Positions 14,189-28,358 of a DNA stretch of 64,000 nt are shown here, piece by piece. A program made the position numbers and the translations under genes. Within the stretch, counting starts at the first letter, position 1. Every line of letters begins with the position of its first letter. Source of the stretch: Triops longicaudatus (lineage: Eukaryota; Arthropoda; Branchiopoda; Notostraca; Triopsidae); NCBI GenBank assembly GCA_022885665.1, contig JAGQDJ010000019.1, positions 709,754-773,753 on the forward strand. The letters are read 5' to 3'. The notes below the pieces were generated by a model, which saw only the letters and a list, made by a program, of their open reading frames with translations, had not been told where the DNA came from and made no database searches.

Positions 14189-15061
14189 TGTTGCCTTTCT
14201 TTTCCAATCAAGCATCTAACTCGCAGTTAGAAGCTACAAGCAATGCTCATTCACTGAATATTGTTGTAGTAGCGAAGTGAATTCCAATTGCGGCAAGCCA
14301 TGAAAGGGACCTGGCTGGGCGGGGTTTGGGGGGTGGTGCGTCTAGGAGTGTTTGCGAGGAATAAGGTAACGCGATCATCTCTGAGTTCTGCTTGTTTCTG
14401 TTTGCTGTAATTCTAGATGTCTACACCCGAGTTCTGAAAAGTCAACCTACTCAGCGAAAAATAGATTATTTATGGATGTTTTCCCTCACTTCTCAAATGC
14501 TTGTAATATTTTGTGTTCCTTCATTCGATTTTCAGGTAATGAAAGACGAAGCACAATTCATGAAAAGAACACAAGCGATTTACAACCTATGACAAGTGAA
14601 ACCCAAATTCACTATAAAATCGGGCTTTAAATTGATTGAAAAAAGGCAAGTAAAAATATTAGTCTTATATGTTGGGTAACATCACACATACGTCTATTGT
14701 ATTGAGTATGGTATTGTATTCAATTACCTTAATGCAATATGGATAATATTTTGAATGGGATTTCTTAAATAAGGAAAATTCTGTTTACTTCTGCTTGGCA
14801 ACGAGTGATAAAGCAAAATGTGACAAAGAATTAATGTACAGCAAATATGCGCTTTTCCAGCCTTGCCTCGGTATTCACAATTTCCAAGATTTTTCAAAGT
14901 AAAATATAGGAGCATCGTCTCTTTTCGTGGTCTGTCAACAATGACTAACTTGTAGGGTGAAGAAGTCAAATAAAAACTCAGGAAAGAGGCACACTATAAT
15001 ACGGACATCCAAAAATTTAAAATTGCAAGAAGTACCTGACCGATTCCATTTTTAATTTTAC

Positions 15062-15083
15062 TTTTTTTTTTATAAAAAAAAAA
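15062..15083. repeat. Perfect T10-AT-A10 palindrome
   Basis: Ten T, then AT, then ten A form a 22-base perfect palindrome. A T8/A8 palindrome follows about 90 bases later (15170-15185). Such tracts are typically intrinsically curved or cruciform-prone. No function is shown. Confidence 0.8.
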
Positions 15084-18000
15084 TCACAGCTAATGTAGCT
15101 TGGTCGATTTTCATTTTTCCAGAGTAGTGGAAAATAGCAAAATTTCAACCATAGTTTACAAATTTAATATTTTTTTTAAAAAAAAAACTCGAACTGGTGC
15201 AAAGAGTATCCATAATAGACTAATCCATAATGGATTTACGTATACCCGGGCCTTAATTGGTCACTGTTGAACTAGCAATATTTTCAGGCAAGTTAGGAAA
15301 TATTACTCTTCGCAACTCCTGAAATAACGTAACTATTTTTTTTCTAAACTATTACCAACTGTTTAAGGGTACGTGGAGCTAAAGTGCTTATGACCAATTA
15401 CACGTTAGTTTTGCTAATTTTCCAAATGGATCTGAAAACATTCGACACTGTCAAATTCAAGAATCGCGAACTTTTACAATTTCACCACGTTTTCTTGCAT
15501 TTTTTTAAACAAAAAAAAAGAAAAAAAGAACTTGATAGAATGAACCATTTCGGAATTTTTGTGCTTCAAGCTAGACAGAAATAGAAAGAATGTAAAATGC
15601 AGTCAGGATAGAGGACAATAACTTAAAGGACGCATTCAGTTTCAAAGAAATGACTAAAAGTCTTTAAATGTACTGATCTTGAGAAAGTCTACACACAATT
15701 ACTGGAAGTCTACTGTTATTGTACGATTTTTGTCATGCAATAATGAATTCTAGCTTCGACACCATTCTTGAGACATTTCTGTAAGCATTCGAATATTTGA
15801 CAATACAACGCGGGCTTTCACAACAACATGGTTATTCAGTCGCCTTTTTTGCCTAAGAAGTTGTGCTCTCGTTTGGGCAGTGTGTACTATTTAAGGTCAC
15901 AAAGTAACTGTGGGTGAAACCCATTTGGGTGTGCCAGTGCGGAACTTTGTATTCAGGTTGCGTATGAAAACTCAGCTGTTGACATTACATCGGTATCATT
16001 ATCTGCAGTGGGAGCACGGGAATGGTATAGCTTTTCATTGCGGTAGAAGAAATAGGTCCTAAAAAGCCCAAGCTTTAAAAGTAGTGGTTTGCTGGGCTAT
16101 GGCTGTACTGATGGACCCCAAGACAATGAGATGAGCGCGCGGGGCCTTGTGTTTTTTCGGGGATGAGGCTGGCTTTTATATCCGTAATCAAGCTTTTGAG
16201 GGGAGAAGCTTGTTGGCGAAGAGGGAGAGCGTAAGGGCCCTTTCCCATTTGTGGGGGATCATCAACGCCTTTTTCTAGCCCCTTCTCGTTTTCCCCCCTT
16301 TTTTTGGTGTGCTTTGTTGAGTATCACGAGGGACCACGGGAGCAGCAGATCCCGCGTTTTCCACTCGATTATCGGAAGTGATCGGGCTTTTACATGCCAG
16401 CAAAGTGCTGACGTCAGGGCGTCCATTTTTCTTCAGCAGCCCCGAAAAACGCAAAAGACGATGCCTGTATACAGCCGGATGGGAGAATGTGTACAGGCTC
16501 TGGCGGATTTATCAACGAGGGACCCCCCTGAATTGGACGCTTTGTCATGGAAAACATGCAGGGTGTCCGGCCGGAGAATGTGCTCAAGAGAGCTATGGTT
16601 TACAAAGTAACTAGCTTCTAGGAGTACTAGGAATCATTGCGGATGAAAGAAAATTAGATGAAAAGCGAAAGAGCGGCTATAGGTATTGTTTCATTTGCTG
16701 GACGGCGGTTTCTTGGCCACTAATTACGGAGACAAAGCCTGAGCTTGAAGAGACTCTGGAAAACCTACACGCGTAGCCGTTTGCCGTTCAGCGTCTTTTC
16801 ACCGAGTTTACTTTACTGAAGGGCTTTGACAGTGAATTTATCAATGCTTTAAGGCTGGCTTTGGCTTTGGGGGAGGTTAATTGGGGTTCTATTCATGAGA
16901 CAAGCATCTAATGCAACCAGCCTGGGACGACGATTTGTCCGCACGACACTTTAAACAAATGCAAGAGAGAAGAGTAGTACAAGAAAGATAGATTCTAGAA
17001 GTTCTGCCAAGATACAAAAAATATGGTCTTATGTTGAAGGATTTTTCCCCTCGATTCTTTGTCTAACCGAGGTATTAAATGCACGACACCGCAACGTGGG
17101 TGGCTATTTTGTATGGGCCTGCTTTCACAACACGTAAAATTTTGAAAAATCACTTTCCAGCTTCATGCCATATAAAATCTCTACATTTTGTAAATTAACG
17201 TTACTTGAAAGAGTTTTCTTTTTATTTTTTTTTCTTAAACGCGTCTCTGTATGACAGTATGTTATATAAGTAAATATCCCCTTGTATTGTACTGCATTGG
17301 TTTACTTATACTTGTGTTGCAAGTGAATAGTAATAAACTGCGTAACTACTAAATAACTACGTAAAAAAGACAAGGTACAAATACATACTATTTTCTTTAA
17401 AATTAATTCAAAACGTTTAATATCCAATAAAAAATTGCAGTGGAAAATGCGTAGTTTATGCAATTTTTTTTAACATAAAACGGTTGAAGTGTAAAAAGTA
17501 AGTGAAGTCGGATGTGCAAAGCTTCCTGTTAGGTAACAGTGCTCATTTGGTATGGTTTATACCACAGGTTAATCGTGTTTTCCTTCCTAAGTTGGTTGCG
17601 AACGAACACGATTACAGGAGTCGCCTGCAGCCTCTTAGTCAGCTGTGTAGATTAAATCATAAAATAGCGCATGAGTGTTAACAGCTTCTAGCCTGCGTAT
17701 GCAGCATAAGCTGCAAATCGCTTTCTTTCGGCTCATTTGCATATGAGATGTTGGATGCTGTTGAAGAGCCGCCCTCATATTGTCTATCCATTGATCAAGC
17801 CACAAGACGATACTTAAATACCATCGCATTCAAATGGAAAATAATGGAATTAAGGTGATGATAATAAAGAAGCGGTAATATTGATACTAAATTTCTGAAT
17901 GCAGACTTGTTTCACTGATAAAGGGGAAAAACTTGGATGAATAACCTGTGATGAGTAAGCTTTCTTGGAACTCGAGTTTCCCGCAGTAAATAAATCTGGA

Positions 18001-20999
18001 TGTGGAACTGTTTTTAGAACACGCAACAAAAGCTAAATAAATATGGAAACAATGTATTGTTGTGTTTTTTTCAGTTAAAGAATAAGGACAGACTTTGACT
18101 ATTTAAAAGGAACTACCGATGAAGACCTTGTTAGGCTACCAGTCGCAATTGGAAGATTTGCATAGTAGAATAGCCTATTTGATTATGCTTTGATTTAAAA
18201 ATCAGAAACGGACCATTGGTTGGCTTCTTTACTTGAAGATCTGGTGCAGATGCTTTGTTTTTACGGTATTTGTGGCTTCGTGTATCATCGCACGGAAGCT
18301 TTAACGTTAGTATTACCGTAGCTTACAATCGCAAACTTCAGCAGCGTGAACTTTCAGCTCAGTAAATGAATGTTACATAATAGCTGTCAATTATGCCTGG
18401 AATTCATTTAATTTCTCAACGCCCGTAAGGTTTGCTTTCTTTAAGTTACCGCACATGCAATCTTTACTTTCTTATATGTTTTCAGTTTTACTTTCCGCAC
18501 ACTGTCGAGAATATTTATATGTATTTAAAGTTTGATTTATTTATCAACGAGTTATAGCTGATTCTTAAAGTTTTATAACTAAAAATATCCTTTGCAAGCT
18601 TCAAACTTTTTATTACTGACAACATTCTATTTTAGCTCACACTGAGTAATGTTCTGGAAAATGAATAAAACAGTCCATTACTAGTTAATTGAATGTTGCG
18701 ACAGGTTTCACAGCACAGAAGCTTGCGAGCTTGAATCCTTCCTTATTGGCTAGCTATGGAGGGGTTGGTGAATCGAGTTCCTGGAACATTGTGTCGCGGT
18801 TGCCAGGAAGACGTTCATTTTAGATAACATCTCGGTCCAATGCAGAACCAGAAACCAAAAGCGCTTAACATAATGTTTATCATTGCTTCGCTTTTCCTGC
18901 GGGCTTCTTGGTTTAGACCTTCCTTTTACTGCACCTCCAAAAGTTGACACCCCAATTTTGTTCTCCTACCTGCGCAGCCCGAGTCTGGCTAGTGTATTGC
19001 CTTGATAGATGGTCTTGACATGGGGAAAAAAATTTCGGAACTGCCAAAAAGCTTGGGCCAGTCCTAGGGACGATTATTTAAGGCAAGGACCTATAATAGG
19101 ATTTTTTTTCCTTTATAAATGGGACCCAATCTGTGCGTGAAGAATTAGTTGTCTAGCCCCCCACAAAACTTTGATACGGCTTGCAAAGTGCGTATTGAAA
19201 TATCGAGAAAAATGAACTCGTGAGAGGTTTTCAACTCTGGGTAAGAAGTTGTTCCATAGCTGCTGGGAATTTTCGGCAGGGCAGTATAGTCCTATTTATA
19301 TTGAGAGAGAGAGAAAAATGCTGCTGTGGAGGTCTTTAATTACGGGTGGAGCGATGGTCGCCGTAATAACCCGTCAGGTGGAAATGGATCGGTCGCCGGA
19401 TTCTCCAGCTTCATCGATCAATCTCGCTGGGTCGCCTCTTTGCTTCTTTGCCAGGCTTGCTTTTAGTCGGGGGCCTTTTCTTGTCTGTTGTCTTCTGGCG
19501 AAACTACTCTTGTACATTCTTAACGAAGAAATAGCAACTTCTTCGTCTCTGCATGCATTCTCAAGCACAACGTCTCAGAAGCCTAACTTTTAGCCTCAAA
19601 GTAAATAACTTCGTCACTATAAATGCATCAATAAGGATTCGAGCTTTCTTTCAGGTAAATTCGTACACATAACCTCTTGACGCATTTGCTTGAAGCCAAT
19701 ATAACTTGTGTAATTATGTATTTTATGTTTTTTTTAAAAAAATATATTTGTTTTTATTTATTCATTTTCTATTTAATTTGAAAGTACTAGCTGTGGTCTT
19801 TGCCGTTTATTCTCACAAAAATACATTTTTGCAGTAAGAGGTTACAGTACTTATCATTGTAGAACCGTATTATAGGTTCTGCAATTTTTTCGGTAGCAAT
19901 GCTTAGGTCTCTTTTTTTTATTATTATTTTTTTTTTGAAAATACGTATTAAGTATTCCAGAACACTCCGCATCGCTAATATTCTCGTAGAGAAATCACGG
20001 CTGCCGTGATTGTATCCAGCGTGGGCCGAAAATGGCTTCTACCTGGAATCACGTGAGCAAACTTTGAGTTCCGAGGGATGGAGATTAGCGAGACATTTTC
20101 TCGCGAGTATGACTGCCTTACTTCAACGTGGTGCGCAGAACATGAACATTTAAGAGATGCAATAAAAATATTTCCCCATTCCTAAAATACTGCTGCCGTA
20201 GGAAAGACAAGAGTTGGAATGCTTTCCGAGTCTCTGCCAATACGATAAAACGTGTAAATATGCAAAAGCAACGTGAAAGCTATCCCAGTATATCTTATAA
20301 CAGATGAAAATAAAAGGTTCGCATTTCTTTGACGATTGCGTTGTTTTGTGTTAGAGTACATGTAAGCCTACTGAGACCGAGCTGAATAACTTGTATCTCA
20401 GCCATTTCAAGACTGCCTTGAAGTCGACTCTGGCACAGAAGTGAATTTTCCTTGCTCGTTTTCGGGTTACCTTGACCTCAGGTTAATGCAATGTTTGATT
20501 TTATTTTCTTCTTTTTGCGTGTTTACTTATTAATTTTTTTAAAAAAAATTTCTTACGTATTTTATTTCTGAGATTCAGTTCTTTGCAAGGTCCGCCTTTG
20601 ACCATCTCGAACGTTTCAAACGCGATATTTACGGAACACAAGATTTTCGTTGGTCATATTACACTTGAAATAGGAAGACTTTTGCAATCATTATTAATAC
20701 GAGCAATGAAAAATTGCGCATTCGTTATTATCACTACTTTAGCATTTTCCGTTATACCAATTGTTCTCAAATAGCACGAACATTGAGATCAAGAGCGGGG
20801 TACATTTGGTTTGTCATGCTTTATGCAAATGAAACGTGTTCGAGCTAGCATATTTAAGACATGATTTGGAAACATCTATGAAACCTATAAAATGAGTTTT
20901 CCCGCACAAGTTTCTGTTTTAAGTGTCTAGAGAAGCTTTAACTAGTTTAAGAGCGCATGTATTGTCCCAGCGATAAAAGGTTTATTTTTATGTTGATAT

Positions 21000-21042
21000 G
21001 CTACCCAGGGCTGCTGTTGCTGCTGCTGCTGCTCTGGGTAGC
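21000..21042. repeat. CTG-repeat hairpin with perfect 9-bp stem
   Basis: GCTACCCAG at 21000-21008 is the exact inverse of CTGGGTAGC at 21034-21042. The 25-base loop is made almost entirely of CTG/TTG triplets (CTGCTGTTGCTGCTGCTG). CTG runs themselves fold, so the whole 43 bases can form one long hairpin in single-stranded DNA or RNA. Confidence 0.8.
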
Positions 21043-24000
21043 AGGCTCTTTTCCCCACCCAAAGAGCCATAAGTTGGGTTTTCAGGGTAATTTTGAATGG
21101 TTCCGTCAGGGTCTTTATGGATAGGTTCCCTGTTTATGATGTAACGTCTGTTTAAAATCGAAAGATCCCATGCTCGGCAAAGAGAACCGATTTACGAGGG
21201 AGAAAAGGTAGCAACTTTGGTGGCTACACGGCTATCGTATGTAAATCGGGGGTACTGCTGTTCGATTACAAGCATCTTCTATGTTCACAAGGGAATTTTC
21301 AAAAGAACCTTGATTTCCCTCTCAGATGAAATTGTTCAGGAAATTTACCGTGAAAACACAAAAATGGGTAACTTGTTACGATTTCGTTAGAGCTTTTAAG
21401 CCAATACAATGGCTTATATAGCCCAACTCTCCTTTTTTGGCTGTTTGAGGTAGGTCCCCTCTTTAACTGCGTGTAAACGGCCATTGTTTTGGCCCTTACC
21501 AACTTTTTGTACGCACATATTGTCTTAAAACAAAATCCACAGGGTGCATGGTACTGATTTAAGCTTTAATCGCCGGCGTAGCGTGCACAGTCCATGCACG
21601 TATTAGAAAAGGCTAGCTGCCGTCTTTTCTCCAGATTTTGGCCCGCAATTCAATAGAACCCAAAGCGAAAAGGCCAGGCTTATAGCTTTTGTCCCAAAAG
21701 TTTTCACTCGGCGCATTCCTCCCCATTAACCGTGTTACAGTTTCATACCCTCGAAAAACGGCTGCCCTGATCATTTCCCCCGCCAAGCCGCTCGCAGCAA
21801 TGCACTTTAAACCGTGTAATAGAGTTTATTGTGGCCTAACCTTTGCATTTTCTTCCTCTTATCAGTCTTTTCAGACTCCCCAAACCTTCTTCCCCCTTGA
21901 ACTTGACTTTTTCCGAATATTTTCCCCCATTTATGAGCCTGTTTCACGCGTGCTGCTGCCCCAAAAGCTTTCTTTTGTTTCTAACAGTTTACTCTAGCCT
22001 TTTCTTTGGGTTTTAGGGAGTTTATATTATTAAACACCGTCTCGTCTCCCTTCATAATGGAGTTATCGCATTTTTTGTTCCTTTTTTTAATTAGAAGCCC
22101 TGTGTTGAGGCGGTTTTTTGTTTGACGCTGGCGATTATAAAGGCAAACAGGGTCTCTTTCGAAAGCGATGTCAAGATTGGGAAAGTGGTTTTTTGTTTCA
22201 ATTTACGTCTCAAGTGGCTGTGTATGTTCAATGTGGCATAGCACAGACCCATACGTCAGACTTGTTTCGCTGGCTATGGAGGCGTGTCATAAGGGTGAGG
22301 GAAAGGGCTAAATGCCAGGTTCTCACCCTTGAGGAGCAACAATGCTATTTGATGCTTTACTTATTCGGGCTCAAGACTCGGATAACGTAGTGCTCGTTTT
22401 CCGGGAATAAGTGTCAGCGTTAAAGGGGTGTGAACGCCGATTCCGGAACAAATTTGAACGGATTTGTTCAGTCCTTTTTTGCCGATTCTCTCTTTTAGCT
22501 ATAAAGCCATTCGTCTTCTTGTTCTGGTCTCTGCAATCGCTCGATAGTCACGCGTTAACAATGTTAATAGGCTCACGTGTGATCTTAAAATGTCTGTCTC
22601 GGTGTGAGGTGGGCCAGCGAGACAGCGTAATTGAGACTGAACGGAAGTCTGTAAGCTTGAAAAGACTCAAAAAAATTGAAAACCACATGTCTGTCACGGC
22701 AGAGTTGTTCAAATGCAGAATCGCGAGAAAACGACGAGAGAAAATCGGCAGTATTGTAATGTCTTGTCATTTTACACCAGCGTTACGCAACAATGAATAG
22801 CGTGCCTAGATGAAGAATATTACGTGATTACCTTGTATTGAATTCTGGCCCATGGTTCGTTGGCTTCTGTATATTGTGCGAAACTCCGCGAGCGTAAACT
22901 TCTCTAAAGGCGTATTGACGTACGAAGTTAGTGAGAAAAGTGCACAAACCAAGATTTTCTTCCCAAATTTTATATGCTTAAATCAGGAAACGTATATTTT
23001 CCATAGATAGAGGATGACCGAATGCTTCCTAAATGGAACGACTGTAGTTGGACACGAAATAAAAATTGGTTGCGATGAGCTTGTGAAACAGTTCCGGAGG
23101 GTCTCCGAAGCACGGTTGACCGCATTAACAGAAGACTGGACGACGATAATGGCGCAAAGTGGCACCACAGTGGCCATCGGTACTCTACTTGGCACTACAA
23201 CAAGCTGACTAACGTTTGCCACGGAACGATGCATAAGGAGGTTATGTGCCACTCATCCTCTGCGGTCGCTAGCTCTGCTTCAACCTTTTTCGATGTTTTG
23301 TGGTCAAATTGCGGAATACGCTGTGGAAAGCTAAAATAGTAAAAATAGAAGAATAATCAGGTACTTAGGAACAAAGCCAAGAACGAAGCGTGGACCAGAA
23401 TTAGCTGTACGTTTCCAAGAAAAGATACCTTACTCATGTGTGGATGTGGTTGGTCATTTATGATTCAGTTGATAGTTGACATTTACAACGGAAAGGGAAA
23501 TGACTACCTTCCCCAAACTTCCGTAGGTGCTCAAGTATTATGATACCCCAAGTCGTTACGAGTCGACAATAAAGCTTTAAGACAAGGGTAATTAAAAGGC
23601 TGGCAGGCAGAAAAAAAGTATCTTACTGGTGGATAGCTTTCGTTTATGACATTGCGTAGACTACCATAGAATTCCCTTAGCTTTCTTACGTTCATCATTA
23701 AGGCAGTCGAACTTAACTTTACTACCTATTTGTGTGTTTATCCCTTCGGACTAATGTATGAGAACGGGAAAAATTTACGGTCAGTTTGTGCAGTAATGAA
23801 GGCGCAGGCCTAAAGTTTGCTCCGTGTTGGGTATGTCGTGAAGTACTTAGCTTGTGATCCGCGTTTTTATATTTTTAGTACAATGGATGGCATAAGTTTT
23901 GAGTACTGTCAAGAAAATGGCGGTTGTCTGAACGTTGGTTGAAAGGTAGTTTATGAACGCTAATTAAAGTCTAACTGTCTTCTTAAGTTTAATTGAATTT

Positions 24001-27000
24001 TACGCACAAACTTAAATCGATATAACTGGAGGTATAATAAACTTCGTATTTAAGAATTATTGAAGTTTTACATCAATACCGCCCACATGTCTGATTTTTT
24101 GGAACGTTTTTCGCGCAATAGAATTAACTATATTGCCTGGAATTGATTGCTAGTTACAAAATCAGCGTGCAAGTTTCCTGGACATTGTTTTTAAAGAATT
24201 TGAAGGCAAACGCACGTATTTATGAAGGTAACTGAGTTTATAAGTTCCGCGTGCATTGGTAGTTTGAGTTGTTATTCTAGGCAAGATATTGGGAAAATCA
24301 AAGTCAATTCGGTGAACGCAACTTTTTCGGTTCAAACAGTATGATTCAGTTTGGATCACATTTAACTTACCTCAGCTAAAAATGATGATTAATTGTTGGA
24401 ATAAATTTATTTTTAGAACATTGTGAAATAACCAAGTACAGAAACAAGTCTTAGACGGAATTGACACATTTGAAAATGGAAAAGGTACTTGACTTGAGAA
24501 ATTGCTTTGCAATTTCAGTTCACTGCACTGTAACGTTTAAGATTCTTAAGGTTCCTCTTGTTAGGTCCACGCGTCCACTCTAGTTAGCTAATAGCATTTT
24601 TCCCGTTTTGCATAAGTGTCAGTCTGTTTACACGGCAATGACGGGTGTGTTGCAGCTTGTGCGAAGCTCATTCGTTGGTGGAATTGTGGTTAAAATGAGA
24701 TTCACGCAGTTCGGTAAGCCTATATATTAATTTGGGGTTATAAAAACGAGAACTTGGTTGTAATGATAGTCTGTTGGTGTGGCAAGTGACGAGGCAAAAA
24801 GCGTTAGCATTGAACCTAAAGCGAATAATTCCAGGGTTTTGGCAAGGTAATGGGCTCTTATAGTACCAAAGAAGCGAACTCCTTAACGGATAATTTACAG
24901 CTTTCCTGGCGCAAAGGAGACTTCGGCTGGAAAACCAAAACTTTCCAACGTAGGCTACGAGGATAGAAATGGGCTGTCTTCCATGCTTATAAGATTGGAT
25001 AGGGAGGCGAGTAAAAAAAAAAAACATTGAACAAGTTGGTTTTTATGTTTTTCCCTTGCTGATTTTTACTATTACTTTCGCAAAGTCATAAAATCCTTCG
25101 CAAAGGTTTCGGAAGAAAAAAGCTTTTTCTTCGACAACGGAATACAAATGATTGGCTGCGAGGCTAATTAGAGAACGGGGATAGGAATAGCCATGCCATA
25201 TAGGATAACCATAACCCGTTTAGGAACTGTGCTCACACGCTCAACAATAGGGCGAAACACACCGAGTAGGTATAAATTTACGAGGCTTCTGAATGTATTT
25301 CATTCCCTCGTGTCGCCTCTAGTGCATAACTCAGTTGCAGCACAGAAACCCTTTCCGTTCTTGCTTGGCGAATCAATAGGTCGTAAAAAAAATGAGTTTG
25401 TGCCTCCTGCTCTTCCGTGTGTGTTAAAAGAGCCTCAGTTTCTCCACTAAAAAATATTCACCCAGGAATTAAAAAAGAAAAAACTATCGAGTCGTTTGGT
25501 TTGGCTGGGTACATTGGTTACTGGCAGACGCCGGCCCCATGCTGGTCCCTGCGAGGTCTTGTGGCTAAGTCAGAAGCTAAGGCCACTTCTTCTTCGTGAC
25601 TTTGGTCGTCTGCTGCGACTGCCGTTGTTATAAAACCCGCCCGCAGCAGCTTAGCGGGAATCTGGAATTTCATGGGAATACTATCGCAGAGGTCACAGGT
25701 GTGTGTTATAAGGATCTTCGACGATGGCCGAAGCACCAGCCTCTTAACGATATGCAGTCGAGGCAAGCGGGAAACAAAGAGAGAAAAAAAGAAAAAGAAA
25801 GGTAACAATGTCGCTGAAAGTATAGAGGCTTTTGATATACTTCATAATAACCCGACACAGTTAGGGGTACAAGGCACGAGCCTGCAAGACGTGGATACTA
25901 AAAACATCCCTTACCGAAAAAAGAAAGTATTAACCCTGAGCCATCTGTGGTGGCGTTGACGCCGTCACGAAGAAACCAAGCTGTGCCATCCGAGAGCAAG
26001 CGCTCGTCGCACACAATACCATGACGAATCGCAAAGAGAACTGGAACTGCGCCTCTACGCAGTTTTACTGTCTCCGAGAATAGGATGCGGATTAGATTTG
26101 GTCAACCGTTGTACACCGAAGGATTGTAAGGTGGTTATTTCGTCCTGTGCTTTTTTAGCGTACAAATAATTCCAATCGCTAATCACTGTTGTGTAAAATA
26201 TTTCTTAATATTTCATCAACTCGACTGTCTGCCTCTTTGGGGACTTCAAGAGTTTTCTCTTGAACTCTGTCCGGGAACTATATTTATGACAAGATGATTT
26301 CACGGCAAAAAGCACAGGATAGTATGTTATTTTAATTTTTATCTCAATAAACACATCATGCACGCTTTAGAAACGTAATGTATATTACAGTTCGGCATAA
26401 AAACTTACAAAAAATAACTATGAAAGACACTGTCACAGGTGATTTTTAATTAATTTTCGAAACTTTTATTTTAAAAAAATGCAAATTAAAGGGGCGATCA
26501 AACCAGTCAGTTTTTTTATCGCATATCAGGCTTCAGCTAAATATCCAAAAAAATTTACTGTAAATTGTACTTACTTTGAGCTGAGAATTAGGCTATAAAA
26601 GTTCCAAGTTTGCATTATTTTCGTACTGAATATTCGAATTCTGTGTTTCCCCATACTTATAACACGGCACGCTTTCCTCACCCTGGTTACATGTTACAGA
26701 CGTATCGTATCGTGCGCGCGGTGATACGATATGAAAGGTTGTTATGATTGTGCAGTTTAAATTGAATTGACGAAGAGTTATAAAACTTGTGTATTGTGAC
26801 TTATTAAATATCGAAGCAAGAATGGAGTTTCCATGCTGCAAGTTAGAAAATAGCTCTATCAGAGGTCAGAGAAACGTCACAAAAGATCCAAGATGTCAAC
26901 TTGCAGTTCGCGAAGATGTCAACATGGAATCAGCCATTTGTGTGATCGTATTTATTACTCTATTAATCTCAGCTGGTAACCCCCCTTAGTCTTCATAGTA

Positions 27001-28358
27001 ACGGTGAGTTTAAGTGACTTTAAAATCTACATCAGTATTGACTTTCAAACTGAAACAGCCATATATAAGCTGACAAAACGCGACGATTCACGAGCAATGT
27101 CGCGGGGTTTCAGTCCGCCATTATACAGCCCGGTAAGGCCTCAAAGGTTTTCTTCTGTCCTATTTAAGAAAAACGCGACACCCACCGGAAAGTACGAAAG
27201 TTCTCAGGGCCTTTGTTGTCTGATCACATGTTAAACAATGTTTATTGCATTATTAAATATAAAGGAAAAACTTTCAAAAGATATTCTATGCTTGATAGTC
27301 TTGAAGTTTTACGTTAAATCAACACAAGAATCCTAAGAAGAAATATTTTGATTCGACGGACTCTTCGATCGTGTGAGGCCCTGTGGATAGGTTTGTGTAT
27401 CATTGCCACGCGACTACTTTATCGAGTCAACAAAATTTCAAGAGGTTATTGAAAGCCGTAGGGGCAGAAAAAAATTGTTTGCGTTGAAACAACAAACTGA
27501 CCGGTGGCATTGACGTATAACGTCTCTGTATCACTTGTACCAACTACAGTGCAGTACCATTTTATCTCTTTTTCTTAGGAAGAAATTCAAACATTGGTTT
27601 GTTTAGATTTGTTGCAAATTTCGTGTTTCGAATCTTCTGTCTATTTAAAAACTCCAAGGTTACACAAACTTTTATTTATGGTGTATGGTGTCTTTGGGTC
27701 TGTAGCATTGTTGATTATCCTTTGAAATCTCAGCTTCCACAAAAGCATAATGCACCAGTCATCGAACATCCGCTAGGTGACAATGTTGTCACTAAGATGA
27801 CACGGCATATTCTTGTGGCTGGATCGTGTCGTGTGTGGGGAGACCACAACAAGAAGTGCCAATCAATCGAAAGACTTCAAGCTGCGACTTCGGCTTCTTT
27901 TCTTTGTCTCCTGATTGCAATAAAGGGCCAACTCTCAATATCGTAACGTTCTTTTCGTTCCTTTTACTTTTATTTTTCATACAGAAAAACATTAGTACGA
28001 CGGTTTGAATAACTCATCCTATCACATCTCCCTAGCAGAACAATTCTTACTTAATTTCATCCCGTTGCTGCAGTGTGACGCCGTTTCTTTTCGGACAATA
28101 TGCCGTAGACGCTCTCTCCTTCTTTATTTAAAAAAGGGATTGTTGTGAGTTCAATGTAATGTTACCCAGCTATCTGTAAAAGTTACGCCAGCGTCATACT
28201 CTTTTTCTTTACCGCAAGAGAATAACCTATAAAGTAGGTTTATATAGTGTGGTAAGTGAAAGGAATAAAGCAATAAAGCGGAACTGATGTGAGGTCCGTA
28301 TGGAGATTTATTCTTCTTGAGCAAGTGAATATGTTCTCGGGTGTGTCGAGTTCCACTC

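Noticed and set aside
20053..20069. GTGAGCAAA followed by CTTTGAG, loosely like miR-87
   Set aside because: Only nine bases match contiguously and no precursor stem is seen.
23014..23208. Plus-strand 64-codon frame with fairly protein-like composition
   Set aside because: There is no homolog I recognise and no flanking exon, and an 89-codon antisense frame overlaps it. It is too short to support.
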